Positions 1 to 9,946 of a stretch of 64,000 nt of DNA are shown one piece after another. How positions within the stretch are numbered: the first letter of the stretch is position 1; every line of letters starts with the position of its first letter. A program made the position numbers and the translations under genes. This DNA comes from Sinorhizobium mexicanum (GTDB taxonomy: Bacteria > Pseudomonadota > Alphaproteobacteria > Rhizobiales > Rhizobiaceae): contig NZ_CP041241.1 of assembly GCF_013488225.1 (NCBI RefSeq), positions 62,001 to 126,000 of the forward strand. The letters are read 5' to 3'. The notes under the pieces are model-generated. The model saw nothing but the letters and a program-made list of their open reading frames with translations. It had not been told where the DNA came from and did not search any database.

Positions 1-1
1 C

Positions 2-1210
2 GACGATGCCGGTCGCGAAATCCGCTTCTGGGTCGCAAGCCGCGGCCATCACGCGGATATCGGCGGCATCTCGCCGGGATCGATGTCGCCGCTTGCGACC
101 AATATCGAGGAGGAAGGCGTCTATATCGACAACTTCAAGCTCATCGACCGCGGCCGCTTCTGCGAGGAGGAGCTGGAGAAGCTCTTGAACGGGGCGCGCT
201 ATCCGGTGCGCAACATCCTCCAGAACGTCAACGACCTGAAGGCGCAGGTCGCGGCCAACGAGAAGGGTGTCGCGGAACTGAAGAAAATGATCGGCCAGTT
301 CGGCGAGGACGTGGTCGAGGCCTATATGGGGCACGTTCAGGACAATGCCGCCGAAAGCGTGCGCCGCGTGCTCGACCAGTTGCGCGACGGCAAATTCTCC
401 TACGAAATGGACCAGGGCTGCCGGATCGTCGTGAAGATCTCCGTCGATCGCGAAAACCGGGAGGCGACGGTGGATTTCACCGGCACGTCGGAGCAGCGCG
501 CCGACAATTTCAACGCGCCGGCGCCGGTGACGCGCGCCGCGGTGCTCTATGTCTTCCGGGTGTTGGTCGAGGCCGATATTCCGATGAATGCCGGCTGCCT
601 GCGGCCGATCCGCATCGTCATCCCGGAAGGCACGATGCTGACGCCGCGCTATCCGGCGGCGGTCGTCGCCGGCAATGTCGAGGTCAGCCAGGCCGTCACC
701 AATTGCCTGTTCGGTGCCGTCGAGGCGCAGGCGGCTGCGCAAGGAACGATGAACAATCTCACCTTCGGCAACGCGAACTACCAGTATTATGAAACGATCT
801 GCTCGGGCGCCCCGGCGGGTCCCGGGTATAACGGTGCCGATGCCGTTCACACCCACATGACCAATTCGCGGCTTACCGATCCCGAAATTCTCGAAACGCG
901 GTTTCCGGTGGTGCTGGAGGATTTCCACATTCGTAAGGATTCCGGCGGCCGCGGAAAATGGACGGCCGGCAACGGCACAAAGCGTACAATCCGCGCTCGC
1001 GAACGGCTGGACTTCGCCATCCTCTCCGGTCACCGCCGTGTCGCGCCCTTCGGGTCGAAGGGCGGAGAGCCGGGCGAGCTCGGTCGCAACAGCGTTCGGC
1101 GCAATGATGGCCGTATCGAGGAACTGCCGGGCTGTGCCCACACGGTTCTGGAAGCCGGCGAGGCCTTCACCGTCGTGACGCCGACCGGCGGCGGATATGA
1201 AAAGGCCTGA
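2..1210 (+). CDS. 5-oxoprolinase / hydantoinase B family protein, C-terminal part (cut by window start)
   Basis: The reading frame is open from base 2, upstream of the first Met codon at 83, and the residues before that Met (ASRGHHADIGGISPGSMSP) are the conserved start of the HyuB/5-oxoprolinase beta-type domain, so the gene enters from the left and the true start is outside the window. About 402 residues are visible, ending with FTVVTPTGGGYEKA and a TGA at 1208-1210. The family hydrolyses 5-oxo-L-proline or hydantoin-like cyclic amides with ATP in the cytoplasm. From the length seen it could be the second half of a fused HyuA-HyuB enzyme or a separate HyuB subunit. The substrate cannot be told from this fragment. 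The LysR gene downstream is convergent. Confidence 0.85.
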   Translation, partial: DDAGREIRFWVASRGHHADIGGISPGSMSPLATNIEEEGVYIDNFKLIDRGRFCEEELEKLLNGARYPVRNILQNVNDLKAQVAANEKGVAELKKMIGQFGEDVVEAYMGHVQDNAAESVRRVLDQLRDGKFSYEMDQGCRIVVKISVDRENREATVDFTGTSEQRADNFNAPAPVTRAAVLYVFRVLVEADIPMNAGCLRPIRIVIPEGTMLTPRYPAAVVAGNVEVSQAVTNCLFGAVEAQAAAQGTMNNLTFGNANYQYYETICSGAPAGPGYNGADAVHTHMTNSRLTDPEILETRFPVVLEDFHIRKDSGGRGKWTAGNGTKRTIRARERLDFAILSGHRRVAPFGSKGGEPGELGRNSVRRNDGRIEELPGCAHTVLEAGEAFTVVTPTGGGYEKA

Positions 1211-1236
1211 GGATCGCTGGCCAGAGGCACGGCTCT

Positions 1237-2142
1237 TCAAGCCTCGGCATTCACTCCGGCACGGCGCCGCAGGCGATCGCCTGCGAAATCCACGAACGCC
1301 CGCACCCGGGCGGAAACCATGCGCCCCTCCGCGTGCACGATGTGAATCGGCACCGGTGCGCGCTCGTAGTCGGCAAGCACCACCTTGAGCCGGCCTGCCT
1401 CTATCTCCGGCGCCACCTGGTACGACTGAAAGCGCGACAGTCCCCAACCGGCGACCGCGGCAGCGATGGCCGCGTCGTTGGTGTCGACGATGAGGCGGGC
1501 GGTGATCGGAACGCGAATGCTGCCGTCACGGCCGAAGAGCCATTCCGAATGGCCGAAAAGGCCCTCCCGGCCGATAATGCGGTGATGCGCAAGATCCTGC
1601 GGTTCCTTCGGCTCGCCGAAGCGAGCGAAATAATCCGGCGAGCCGCAGAGGACCTGCCTGACCGAACCGACGCGGCGAGCAATGAGGCCAGAGGCGGGAA
1701 GCGCTGCGATGCGCACGGCGACATCCAGTCCTTCCTCGACCAGGTTGGTCACCCGGTCGAGGAAGACGGTCTTCACCTGCATGGCGGGGTAGCGATCGAG
1801 AAAATCGAGAACGACAGGGAGCACGTGGATGCGCCCGAAAAGCGCCGGCGCCGTCACCGTGAGCAGCCCAGCCGGGTGCGTGAAGCTCCCCGCCGCATTG
1901 GCCTCCGCCTCGGCAATCTCCGCCAGAATGCGCCGGCAATCGGCCGCGTAGCCTTCGCCCGCCGCAGTCAGCTTCAGCGAACGGGTCGTGCGGACGAGCA
2001 GCCGCGTGCCGATGATCTCCTCCAGCCTGGCAATCGCCCGCGTCACCGATGGCGGGCTCATGTGCAGTATCTTGGCGGCAGGGGCAAACCCGCCGCATTC
2101 GACCACCTGCACGAAGATCCGCATTGCCTGCCAGCGATCCAT
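1237..2142 (-). CDS. LysR family transcriptional regulator
   Basis: This 301-residue protein has the LysR layout. A winged helix-turn-helix lies at about residues 3-62 (FVQVVECGGFAPAAKILHMS, then RAIARLEEIIGTRLLVRTTR). A periplasmic-binding-like effector domain at about 90-295 contains VAVRIAALPASGLIARRVG, typical of the CrgA/DsdC-like LysR branch. The start at 2142 has a GGGAAGG site a few bases upstream. It is divergent from the glutathione S-transferase gene at 2262, with 119 bp between the two starts. LysR proteins commonly control a divergent neighbour, so this GST is the best guess for a target. The effector is unknown. Confidence 0.9.
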   Translation of the reverse strand: MDRWQAMRIFVQVVECGGFAPAAKILHMSPPSVTRAIARLEEIIGTRLLVRTTRSLKLTAAGEGYAADCRRILAEIAEAEANAAGSFTHPAGLLTVTAPALFGRIHVLPVVLDFLDRYPAMQVKTVFLDRVTNLVEEGLDVAVRIAALPASGLIARRVGSVRQVLCGSPDYFARFGEPKEPQDLAHHRIIGREGLFGHSEWLFGRDGSIRVPITARLIVDTNDAAIAAAVAGWGLSRFQSYQVAPEIEAGRLKVVLADYERAPVPIHIVHAEGRMVSARVRAFVDFAGDRLRRRAGVNAEA

Positions 2143-2261
2143 CGCCTTCCCGCTTTGCCCAATTATTGCGCTTAGTGAAATGGTCTAGTGTTTTTCGAGG
2201 TGCTTATCAACGTCACGTTTAACAATCATCTTGGTGCTGTTCTATTCTTCGGGAGGCAGAC

Positions 2262-2873
2262 ATGAAGCTCTATTATCACCCGCTGTCCGGCCATGCGCAT
2301 CGCGCCCGGCTCTTTCTCTCGCTGATCGGCATCGAGCACCAGCTTGTGCTCGTCGATCTCGCCAAGAAGGAGCACAAGGAGCCGCAGTTCCTTGCGCTCA
2401 ACCCCTTTGGCCAGGTTCCGGTGCTTGATGACGGCGGTACGATCATCTCCGATTCCAACGCCATCCTCGTCTATCTCGCGAAGAAGGCGGGACGCACGGA
2501 CTGGCTGCCCGAAGACCCCGAGGGCGCGGCCGCCGTTCAGCGCTGGCTTTCGGTCGCCGCCGGCCAGATCGCGCATGGCCCGGCGCAGGCGCGCCTCATC
2601 AACGTGTTCAAGGCGCCCTATCGGGCGGAAGAGGTCATTCCCCGTGCCCATGCGATCCTGACGCTGATCGAGGCGACGCTTGCGGGCCGGAGCTGGATTG
2701 CCGCGGAGCGGCCGACCATCGCCGATGTCGCGCTTTACAGCTATGTGGCAAGCGCGCCGGAAGGTGACGTCGATCTTTTGCCCTATCCCAACATCCGCGC
2801 CTGGCTCAGCCGCATCGAAGCTTTGCCGGGCTTTGTCGATTTCCAGAAAACGGCTGTCGGTCTGGCAGCCTAG
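2262..2873 (+). CDS. Glutathione S-transferase family protein
   Basis: The 203-residue product has an N-terminal thioredoxin-fold GST domain at about 1-78, with the glutathione-binding segments NPFGQVPVL (cis-Pro) and [14 protein letters not shown] (the E/D-S motif). An all-helical C-terminal domain at about 90-200 contains the N-capping box region [13 protein letters not shown]. Such enzymes conjugate glutathione to electrophiles or act in peroxide or dehalogenation chemistry in the cytoplasm. The ATG at 2262 follows a GGGAGG site. The gene is divergent from the LysR regulator. The stop codon touches the palindromic repeat that follows. Confidence 0.9.
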   Translation: MKLYYHPLSGHAHRARLFLSLIGIEHQLVLVDLAKKEHKEPQFLALNPFGQVPVLDDGGTIISDSNAILVYLAKKAGRTDWLPEDPEGAAAVQRWLSVAAGQIAHGPAQARLINVFKAPYRAEEVIPRAHAILTLIEATLAGRSWIAAERPTIADVALYSYVASAPEGDVDLLPYPNIRAWLSRIEALPGFVDFQKTAVGLAA

Positions 2874-2976
2874 AGCGGGATGAGGAAAACTGTGCGCGGT
2901 TTTCCGCCCGCATCCCGCTCTAACTTATTAGAATCGATCACGCTTATGATTTTGGGTCGATTCGACCCAAAATCAT
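2872..2976. repeat. Mosaic palindromic repeat (families A + B)
   Basis: Two adjacent inverted repeats fill the gap between the GST and the flavin-binding gene. Palindrome A (2872-2921) has arms AGAGCGGGATG / CATCCCGCTCT with inner GGAAAA/TTTTCC. Palindrome B (2946-2976) is a 31-base near-perfect palindrome centred on GGGTCGATTCGACCC. Relatives occur at 11594, 21777 and 43008 (A) and at 34900 and 43066 (B). They resemble the intergenic mosaic elements (RIME type) known in Sinorhizobium; the exact family name is from memory. Confidence 0.75.
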
Positions 2977-2999
2977 CGTGATCTAGGGAGACACAATTC

Positions 3000-3947
3000 A
3001 TGGACCATACGCTCCTCGATCCTTCGCCCTGGCATGCGGGCGAGCTTGCGCTGCAGACGCGGTTCGGTGTGGAAGCGCGCATGGACGAGATCGGCCGTCG
3101 GGTTCTGCGCGACCATCTGATCGACCAGCACCGGGAATTCTATCCTCTCCTGCCGATGGTGGTGCTGGGCGCGGTCGACGGGGACGGCGACGTGTGGGCC
3201 ACGCTCCGGGCGGGGCGCCCCGGCTTCCTCCATGCACCGGACGCTCACCGGCTCACCGTCGAGCTCGCCAGAGAGCCGGTGGATCCGGCCGAGGCGGGCA
3301 TGGAGGATGGCGCCTCGCTCGCCCTCCTCGGCATAGATCTCGCCACGCGGCGCCGCAACCGGTTGAACGGCACCCTCAGCCGACACCCGCGCGGGTTCGA
3401 TCTGAGCGTCGGCCAGAGCTTCGGCAACTGCCCGAAATACATCCAGCTCCGCGAGGTGCAATTCGTCCGCGATCCGTCGGAGCCGCCGGCCGTGCCCCCC
3501 ACTTGGAGCTCAGAGCTCGACGCACCCGCCCGCGCCCTGATCCGGCAAGCGGACACGTTCTTCGTTGCCACCTATGCGGACCTTCCCGCCGGACGGCAGG
3601 TGGACGTTTCCCATCGCGGCGGGCGCGCGGGATTCGTTGATGTCGGCGAAGACGGCTGGCTGACGATCCCGGACTTCGTCGGCAACCGCTTCTTCAACAC
3701 GCTCGGCAATATCGCGCTCAATCCGCGCGCCGGACTCGTTTTTCCGGACTTCTCGACGGGCGGCCTGCTGCAGATGAGCGGCGCGGCCGAACTCATGCTC
3801 GATCACCCCGCTGGCAAGGGCCTCGAAGGGGCAGAGCGCTACTGGCGGTTCCGTCCGCGCCGCATCGTCTGGCGGCCGGAGGCGCTGCCGATCCGCTACG
3901 ATCTTGCCGAATGGTCACCCTTCGCGCTCGCCACCGGCACCTGGTAG
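3000..3947 (+). CDS. Pyridoxamine 5'-phosphate oxidase-like, FMN-binding protein
   Basis: This 315-residue protein resembles the PNPOx-like split-barrel flavoproteins of about 300 residues found next to oxidoreductases. The second half carries the flavin-barrel signature DTFFVATYA...VDVSHRGGRAGFV...LTIPDFVGNRFFNTLGNIALNPRAGLVFPDF (about residues 181-250), where a substrate is read against bound FMN or a similar cofactor. The first half appears to be a second, degenerate barrel (LLPMVVLGAVDGDGDVWATLRAG). The ATG at 3000 follows an AGGGAGA site. It is a single gene, ending 41 bases before the converging selD gene. The physiological substrate is not evident. Confidence 0.8.
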   Translation: MDHTLLDPSPWHAGELALQTRFGVEARMDEIGRRVLRDHLIDQHREFYPLLPMVVLGAVDGDGDVWATLRAGRPGFLHAPDAHRLTVELAREPVDPAEAGMEDGASLALLGIDLATRRRNRLNGTLSRHPRGFDLSVGQSFGNCPKYIQLREVQFVRDPSEPPAVPPTWSSELDAPARALIRQADTFFVATYADLPAGRQVDVSHRGGRAGFVDVGEDGWLTIPDFVGNRFFNTLGNIALNPRAGLVFPDFSTGGLLQMSGAAELMLDHPAGKGLEGAERYWRFRPRRIVWRPEALPIRYDLAEWSPFALATGTW

Positions 3948-3988
3948 CGTGCCGCATGGCTTCGTTTGAACCCGGTCTGATCAGGCGG

Positions 3989-5047
3989 TCAGGCGATGAC
4001 GCGCAAGCCTGGCTCGCCGTCCTCGACTGCGCCGATGATGCGCGCTGCGGGATAACCTGCGGCGACGATCTCTTCGAGCAGCGCGTCCGCCTGAGCCGCG
4101 CGGCATGACACGAGAAGACCGCCGGAGGTTTGAGGGTCCGTCAGGATGTGGCGCCGCCATGCCGGGAGATCGTCCGGCAGCACCACGGCCGTGCCGTAGC
4201 TTGCCCAGTTCCGGTGTGATGCGCCGGTCACGAAGCCCTGCTCTGCAAGTTCTCTGCACCGGGCGAAGAGCGCGATGGCGTCCGCATCGATCGCAATCCG
4301 CCTGTTCGACCCTCGCGCCATCTCGAGTGCGTGGCCGAGAATACCGAAACCGGTGACGTCGGTGACGGCATGGACGTGGGGATGTTTGGCGAGTTCGGCG
4401 CCGACACGGTTCAGCAGCGTCGTCGATTGGATGAGTTCGGCATAGGCGTCTACCGGCAGCGCGCCCTTCTTGAAGGCCGCGGAATAGATGCCGACACCCA
4501 GCGCCTTCGTCAGGATCAGCACGTCGCCGGCGCGCGCGCCGCTGTTGCGGCGAATATTGGCGGTCGAGCCCGTGCCGATCACCGCCAGGCCATAGATCGG
4601 CTCCGGGGAATCGATCGAGTGGCCGCCTGCGACCGGAATGCCGGCCTCGGCGCAGATGGCGCTGCCGCCCTTAAGGATTTCCCGCACCATTTCGGCCGGA
4701 ATCTTGTCGATCGGCATGCCGAGGATGGCGAGCGCCATGATCGGCTTTCCGCCCATGGCATAGACGTCGGAAATGGCGTTGGTCGCGGCGATCCGGCCGA
4801 AATGGAAGGGGTCGTCGACCATCGGCATGAAAAAATCGGTGGTGGCGATCACGCAGGTCTCATCGTCGAGCTGCCAGACGGCGGCATCGTCCCCCGTTTC
4901 GGTGCCGACGATGAGCCGGGAGAACGGGCTGCCCGCAGGCTGATCGGCAAGCAATTGCTGCAGGACCGACGGCGCCAGCTTGCAGCCGCAGCCGCCGCCA
5001 TGGGCAAGTGCCGTCAGGCGGGGCGATGTCGCGCTCGAACTATCCAT
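3989..5047 (-). CDS. selD: Selenide, water dikinase (selenophosphate synthase)
   Basis: SelD makes selenophosphate from selenide and ATP, the selenium donor for SelA. The 352-residue protein shows the catalytic motif [10 protein letters not shown] with Cys20, Cys22 and Lys23, matching E. coli Cys17/Lys20, so it is the cysteine rather than the selenocysteine form. It also has the PurM-like motifs [41 protein letters not shown] and [12 protein letters not shown]. The ATG at 5047 is preferred over an upstream TTG at 5059 because GGAGG lies five bases upstream of the ATG. It lies on the opposite strand about 1.8 kb before fdoG, so the window holds all the genes needed to make and insert selenocysteine. 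Confidence 0.96.
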   Translation of the reverse strand: MDSSSATSPRLTALAHGGGCGCKLAPSVLQQLLADQPAGSPFSRLIVGTETGDDAAVWQLDDETCVIATTDFFMPMVDDPFHFGRIAATNAISDVYAMGGKPIMALAILGMPIDKIPAEMVREILKGGSAICAEAGIPVAGGHSIDSPEPIYGLAVIGTGSTANIRRNSGARAGDVLILTKALGVGIYSAAFKKGALPVDAYAELIQSTTLLNRVGAELAKHPHVHAVTDVTGFGILGHALEMARGSNRRIAIDADAIALFARCRELAEQGFVTGASHRNWASYGTAVVLPDDLPAWRRHILTDPQTSGGLLVSCRAAQADALLEEIVAAGYPAARIIGAVEDGEPGLRVIA

Positions 5048-5085
5048 AAGGGCCTCCAAATGTCTTCACAAAGACCAGCACACGG

Positions 5086-6189
5086 TCAGACGAAAATTTC
5101 GCGAGAACGGATCGAATATTTGAACGCATCGGGCTCGAGGCAATCGAGTCTTGCCGACGCGACTTCCGCCTGCGGATACATCAGGAAACCGATATCCGGT
5201 CCGGACGCTCCGGGCAGCGCCACGTCGCGCAGATCGTTGTATGCGATCCAGTTGCCCTCCCAGGCGCCAAACAAGGTTTCGCGTGCCGCCACCACCTTGC
5301 GATCACCGGCGGCGAGCCCTCGCTCTGCTTCCTCGAGCATGACCTTTCTGACGTCGGCGGGATCGACGGGCACCCAGCCGAAACCGGAAAGATAAACTTC
5401 CGCGCGGCAGTGCTGGGCCTTGGTGACGATCTCGTTCTTCGCTCCGAGACTCTTGTAGCCGAATTTCGATGGTGCCACGCGCAGGCCGTAAAGGTCGCGT
5501 GCAGGCAGGCCCGCGGCCCGCGCCAAGCCGACAAAGAGCGGATTGATGTCGGCGCACTTCCCGCCAAGATCGCCGCTCTTCAGCATGGCCACGACATCAC
5601 CGGTGCCGCAGCCGCGGGTCGCGGCCCGGCGGTAGGTGTTGGCAACCACCCAATCGTAGATCAGCCGCGCCTTTTCGACGTCGTCGGTGACCGATCCGAC
5701 AATCCGGTCTGATGTTTCCTTCACGATACCGTCGGTCGGAACCAATGGCGTTCCGGTGAGATATCGGGCGCGCTCGGCGGGAGTAAGTGGCGCGGCTGCC
5801 GTCGGTTTCGTCAGGTCGATGGCCCGATCGCGCGTGGCGGCATGGCTGACGATCTCGACGGCAGGCGCCGAAACGCCGGCATTCCAAACAACGAGAAGCA
5901 TATCGCCCTGGACGGCGTCACTCGAAACGATCCTGGCCTCGGTGGCGTTGCTCGTCCAGGCGCTGGTTCCGGGCCGGTTCCAGCCATTGCCGGCGAGGGC
6001 TGGCAACGGGATCCAGGCCCGCGCGCCGCCTTCGGTGCCGGAAAGCTCGATGCGCGTCGTGATTTCGAAGGTCCGCCATGCGCCGGGTTCGGGCGCGAAG
6101 GCGGAATTTGCGAAGGAGATCCTCGGTAAGGCGGCGGTTGCCGAAAGCGCGGCGCCCAGCTTCAGAATTTCGCGACGGTACATCATCAT
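5086..6189 (-). CDS. Transglutaminase-like superfamily protein, secreted (Tat-type signal)
   Basis: This protein of about 367 residues starts with three tandem ATGs (6189, 6186, 6183) behind GGGAGG. A longer frame from 6237 would begin inside a repeat and is not preferred. The N-terminus YRREILKLGAALSATAALP is a twin-arginine-like signal. The transglutaminase core is at about 160-290: the Cys region LGGKCADINPLFVGLARAAGLPA, the His region AQHCRAEVYLSGFGW, and the Asp in PVDPADV, giving a plausible Cys-His-Asp triad. Members act as proteases or cross-linking enzymes on cell-surface peptides. The gene lies just downstream of selD-strand genes, but no functional link to selenium is evident. Confidence 0.82.
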   Translation of the reverse strand: MMMYRREILKLGAALSATAALPRISFANSAFAPEPGAWRTFEITTRIELSGTEGGARAWIPLPALAGNGWNRPGTSAWTSNATEARIVSSDAVQGDMLLVVWNAGVSAPAVEIVSHAATRDRAIDLTKPTAAAPLTPAERARYLTGTPLVPTDGIVKETSDRIVGSVTDDVEKARLIYDWVVANTYRRAATRGCGTGDVVAMLKSGDLGGKCADINPLFVGLARAAGLPARDLYGLRVAPSKFGYKSLGAKNEIVTKAQHCRAEVYLSGFGWVPVDPADVRKVMLEEAERGLAAGDRKVVAARETLFGAWEGNWIAYNDLRDVALPGASGPDIGFLMYPQAEVASARLDCLEPDAFKYSIRSREIFV

Positions 6190-6230
6190 TTGCCCTCCCG
6201 ATTGACCGAATGGATCCACCAGGCGGCGCT

Positions 6231-6335
6231 GCTGCATGTCTCCTTAAATCGATCTCGATTCAAGGACAAAGACATGCAGCAATTCAAAGTGCTACAGCGA
6301 CCTTTGCGCGTCTGATAAGACGCTCGGCGCTGTAG
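6231..6335. repeat. Mosaic repeat family C, full-length copy
   Basis: A two-part element. The first palindrome (6231-6280) has perfect ten-base termini GCTGCATGTC / GACATGCAGC around a CCTTAAATCG-like core. After the linker AATTCAAAGTG, the second (6292-6335) has arms CTACAGCG / CGCTGTAG around CGCGTCT-ATAAGACG. The same element, inverted, ends the window at 63892-63996. Shorter or degraded copies lie at 20491, 21931, 26477, 33459, 44671 and 50411. Confidence 0.8.
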
Positions 6336-6846
6336 GCGTGCACCGCCCGCGAAAAGGTGTGGTCGTGCGCCGTTTTGCCGGCACACGGCGCGTGCTGAAT
6401 GCTGCGAGAAATAGGTTGGGCGCAGGTCGAAACGGTCCACTCCCCCGGGGACGGCGAAAACGACAGCCAAGTGCGCAATGCCCCGAACCTCGGGAGCGGC
6501 GTGCAAGCCCATAATGTTATTATGGTTGATCCGGGTGAGCGCGTCAATTTGCGGGAAAACAGTCGCCAGCAACGATCAAGTGGGGCTCACGGAGACGTGA
6601 GAGAAAATGCCCGAACATGGATGTGGTCCGATTGTGTTCGCCGCCTTTAATACACGCGCGTGTCAATTTAGATGTAAGTGGAATATCATGTTCGCGATTT
6701 GAGTTCTTATCGATTTGACAATGGGATAGGGAGGATTAAGATTTAAACTTGCAGGGCCGATTTTACGTCTTTCTCGTCAGAGAGGCGGACCCAAGTTTTC
6801 CGGCATGCCCTCGTCGGCAAGGCCGGTTTCAGGGAGGTGTCATGTT
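6336..6846. other. Intergenic region upstream of fdoG
   Basis: About 510 bases with no convincing coding frame. Its proximal part holds the fdoG promoter candidate and a GC-rich palindrome, annotated separately. The distal part (6336-6640) shows nothing I can name; short frames there have no recognisable protein character. Confidence 0.5.
6652..6742 (+). promoter_or_regulatory. Putative fdoG promoter with upstream palindrome
   Basis: TTGACA at 6715-6720 and TAAGAT at 6737-6742 are separated by 16 bases, a good sigma-70-type pair about 105 bases before the fdoG ATG. A perfect 12-base palindrome ACACGCGCGTGT sits at 6652-6663, 51 bases upstream of the -35, where an activator could bind. This is pattern-based only. 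Confidence 0.45.
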
Positions 6847-9800
6847 ATGAACGTGGAACTCTCGCGGCGCCAATTCCTGGGTGCCGTCGGTGCCGGAGCG
6901 GCGGCTACGGCGCTCGGATCTCTGGGCTTCGGTGAGATCGAGGCCGCTCATGCCGCAGCGATCCGCCCCTTCAAGCTCGTGAGCACGACCGAAACCCGCA
7001 ACACCTGTCCGTACTGTTCCGTCGCCTGCGGCGTCATCATGTATTCGAAGGGCGACCGGACGAAGGGCGAGCGGGCTGAGATCATCCATCTAGAGGGTGA
7101 CACCGACCATCCGACCAATCGCGGTACGCTCTGTCCGAAGGGCGCGGCGCTGCTCGGCTTCGTCAATTCCGAAACACGGCTGAAATATCCGATGATCCGG
7201 AAACCCGGCTCGGACAAGTTCGAGCGGGTCAGCTGGGACGAGGCCCTTGACCGGATCGTCCGCCTGATGAAGGACGACCGCGACGCCAATTTCATCGAGA
7301 GGAACGAGGCCGGCGTGCCGGTGAACCGGTGGATAACGACCGGCTTCCTCGCAGCCTCGGCGACAACGAACGAAACCGCATGGGAGACCTACAAGGTCGT
7401 CCGCAGTGCCGGGATGCTGGTCTTCGACAACCAAGCGCGTGTCTGACACGGCCCCACGGTAGCCAGTTTGGCTCCAACATTCGGCCGCGGCGCAATGACC
7501 AACTCCTGGACGGACATCAAGAACACCGACCTGGTGATCATCATGGGCGGCAATGCCGCCGAAGCGCATCCGTGCGGCTTCAAATGGGTGACGGAGGCCA
7601 AGGCCAATCGCGGCGCGAAGCTGATCGTCGTCGATCCGCGCTTCACCCGCTCCGCGTCGGTCGCCGATTTCTATGCGCCGATCCGCCAGGGCACGGATAT
7701 CGCCTTCCTGCTTGGCGTGATCAACCACTGCATCCAGAACGACAAGGTGCAGTGGGACTATGTCAAGGCGTTCACCAATGCCAGCTACATTGTCAAGGAC
7801 GGTTTCGCCTTCAAGGATGGCCTGTTTACGGGTTATGACGAGGCCAAGCGCGATTACGACAAGTCGAGCTGGGACTATGTGATCGGGCCCGACGGCTATG
7901 CGACCGTGGACGACACGCTGGCGAACCCGCGCTGCGTATGGAACCTGCTCAAGGAGCACGTTTCCGTCTACACACCCGAAATGGTCGAGCGCATATGCGG
8001 CACCCCGAAGGACAAGTTCCTGAAGGTGGCCGAAATGATCTCCGAATGCTCGTCGCCGACCAAGGTGATGACCTCGATGTATGCGCTCGGCTGGACGCAG
8101 CATTCCAAGGGCTCGCAGAATATCCGCGCCATGGCGATGCTGCAGTTGATCCTCGGCAATATCGGCATGCGCGGCGGCGGCATGAATGCGCTGCGCGGCC
8201 ATTCGAACATCCAGGGCCTCACCGATGTCGGGCTGATGTCGAACCTGCTGCCGGGTTACATGACACTGCCGACCGATAAGGAGGCCGATCTCGAGAGCTA
8301 TATGTCGACGCGCGGCTTCAAGCCGCTCAGACCCAACCAGATGAGCTACTGGCAGAACTACAGAAAGTTCTTCGTCAGTTTCCAGAAGGCGATGTGGGGC
8401 GCGGCGGCGACGCCGACAAACAATTTCGCCTATGACTGGCTGCCGAAGCTCGACCTGCCTGGCTACGACATGCTGCGCGCCTTCGAGCTCATGAACCAGG
8501 GCAAGATGGCGGGTTACTTCTGCCAGGGGTTCAATCCGCTGCTTGCGGCCCCGAACCGGAAGAAGCTGACGGATTCGCTGTCGAAGCTCAAATTCCTCGT
8601 CACCATGGACCCGCTCGACACCGAGACGTCGCGGTTCTGGGAGAACCATGGCGAGTACAACGACGTCGATCCTTCCCAGATCCAGACGGAGGTCATCCAG
8701 TTGCCCTCCACCTGCTTCGCCGAAGATGAGGGGTCGCTCACCAATTCCAGCCGCTGGCTGCAATGGCACTGGCCGGGCGGCACGCCTCCAGGCGAGGCAA
8801 AGAACGACAACTGGATCATGGCGCAGATCCATATGCGGCTGAAGGAGCTCTATCGCAAGGAAGGCGGAAAGTTCCCGGATCCGATCGTCAATCTCGACTG
8901 GGCCTATGCCGACCCGAACGAGCCGACGGCGGAAGAGCTCGCCAAGGAGCTCAACGGCAAGGCGCTTGCCACCGTTTATGATACCGCCGACCCGACAAAG
9001 GTGCTGGCGGAGGCTGGCAAGCAGTTGCCTGCTTTCGCGGCGCTGCGGGACGACGGCTCGACCTCGTGCGGCTGCTGGATCTTTTCCGGCTGCTTCAACG
9101 AGAACGGCAACAACATGGCGCGTCGGGACACCTCGGACCCGGATGAAACCGGCGCCTATTCCAAATGGGCGTTCTCGTGGCCGGCGAACCGCCGCATCCT
9201 CTACAACAGAGCCTCGGCCGACATCAACGGCAAGCCGTGGGATCCGAGCCGCAAGCTGATCGAATGGGACGGCGCGAAATGGGCAGGCTACGACGTGCCC
9301 GATATCCTGCCGACGGCGAAGCCTGCCGAGGTTGGGCCGTTCATCATGAACCCGGAAGGCGTCTCGCGCCTTTTCACCAGGGGCATGATGCGCGACGGTC
9401 CGTTCCCGACGCATTACGAGCCGTTCGAATCCCCGCTCGGCAATCTTGTTGCGCCGAACATACGCGGCAATCCCGCGGCGCGGGTATTCAAGGGCGATCT
9501 TGAGCAGTTTGCCGAGACCGCCTCGAAAGAGTTCCCCTATGCGGCGACGTCCTACCGCCTGACGGAGCACTTCCACTACTGGACCAAGCACGTCCACGTG
9601 AATGCCGTGCTGCAGCCGGAGTTCTTCGTCGAGATATCGGAGGAACTGGCGGCCGAGAAAGGCATCACCAGGGGCGGCTGGGTGCACGTCTGGTCGAAAC
9701 GCGGTTCGATCGAGGCCAAGGCCCTCGTGACCAAGCGGATCAAGCCTCTGATCTGCGACGGCAAACCGGTCCACGTCATCGGCATACCGTTGCATTGGGG

Positions 9801-9933
9801 CTTTACCGGCGCGGCCAGGAAGGGTTTCGGCCCGAACTCGCTGACGCCGTTCGTCGGGGACGCCAACATCGAGACGCCGGAATACAAGGCGTTCCTGGTC
9901 AATATCGAGCCCATTGCCGGGCCGGTGGCTTGA
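6847..9933 (+). CDS. fdoG: Formate dehydrogenase-O/N type alpha subunit, selenocysteine-containing
   Basis: This is the catalytic molybdopterin subunit that oxidises formate to CO2. It is 1028 residues when the in-frame UGA at 7444-7446 is read as selenocysteine 200 (E. coli FdoG/FdnG use Sec196). A naive call would split it into two frames. The N-terminus [13 protein letters not shown] is a twin-arginine signal for export as a folded complex. Cys54, Cys57, Cys61 and Cys96 ([11 protein letters not shown] ... GTLCPKGA) bind a 4Fe-4S cluster. The segment after Sec, [21 protein letters not shown], is the active-site loop. The start at 6847 has AGGGAGG at 6831-6837; the nearer ATG at 6842 ends at once (ATG TTA TGA). 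It begins the fdoGHI-fdhE-sel operon. Confidence 0.97.
7444..7475 (+). promoter_or_regulatory. Selenocysteine UGA codon and bacterial SECIS hairpin
   Basis: UGA at 7444-7446 is followed 11 bases later by a hairpin. Arms GG (7458-7459) and AGCC (7461-7464) pair with GGCT (7470-7473) and CC (7474-7475). There is a single bulged U at 7460 and a five-base loop AGUUU (7465-7469). The spacing, bulged U and loop size match the E. coli fdhF SECIS bound by SelB. The downstream frame continues for 828 further residues of formate dehydrogenase sequence. Confidence 0.92.
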
Positions 9934-9946
9934 GGAGGCTAGAACC

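Noticed and set aside
2872..2976. Possible insertion sequence ends or CRISPR-like array from repeated palindromes
   Set aside because: The palindromes are single, scattered units without transposase genes, target duplications or regular spacers, so they are mosaic intergenic repeats.
6336..6640. Possible small RNA or leader gene upstream of fdoG
   Set aside because: No promoter-terminator pair or recognisable structure could be supported by eye.
6805..7446. fdoG as a truncated gene ending at the UGA
   Set aside because: The sequence after the UGA continues the formate dehydrogenase alpha subunit in frame and a SECIS hairpin follows, so the UGA is selenocysteine.
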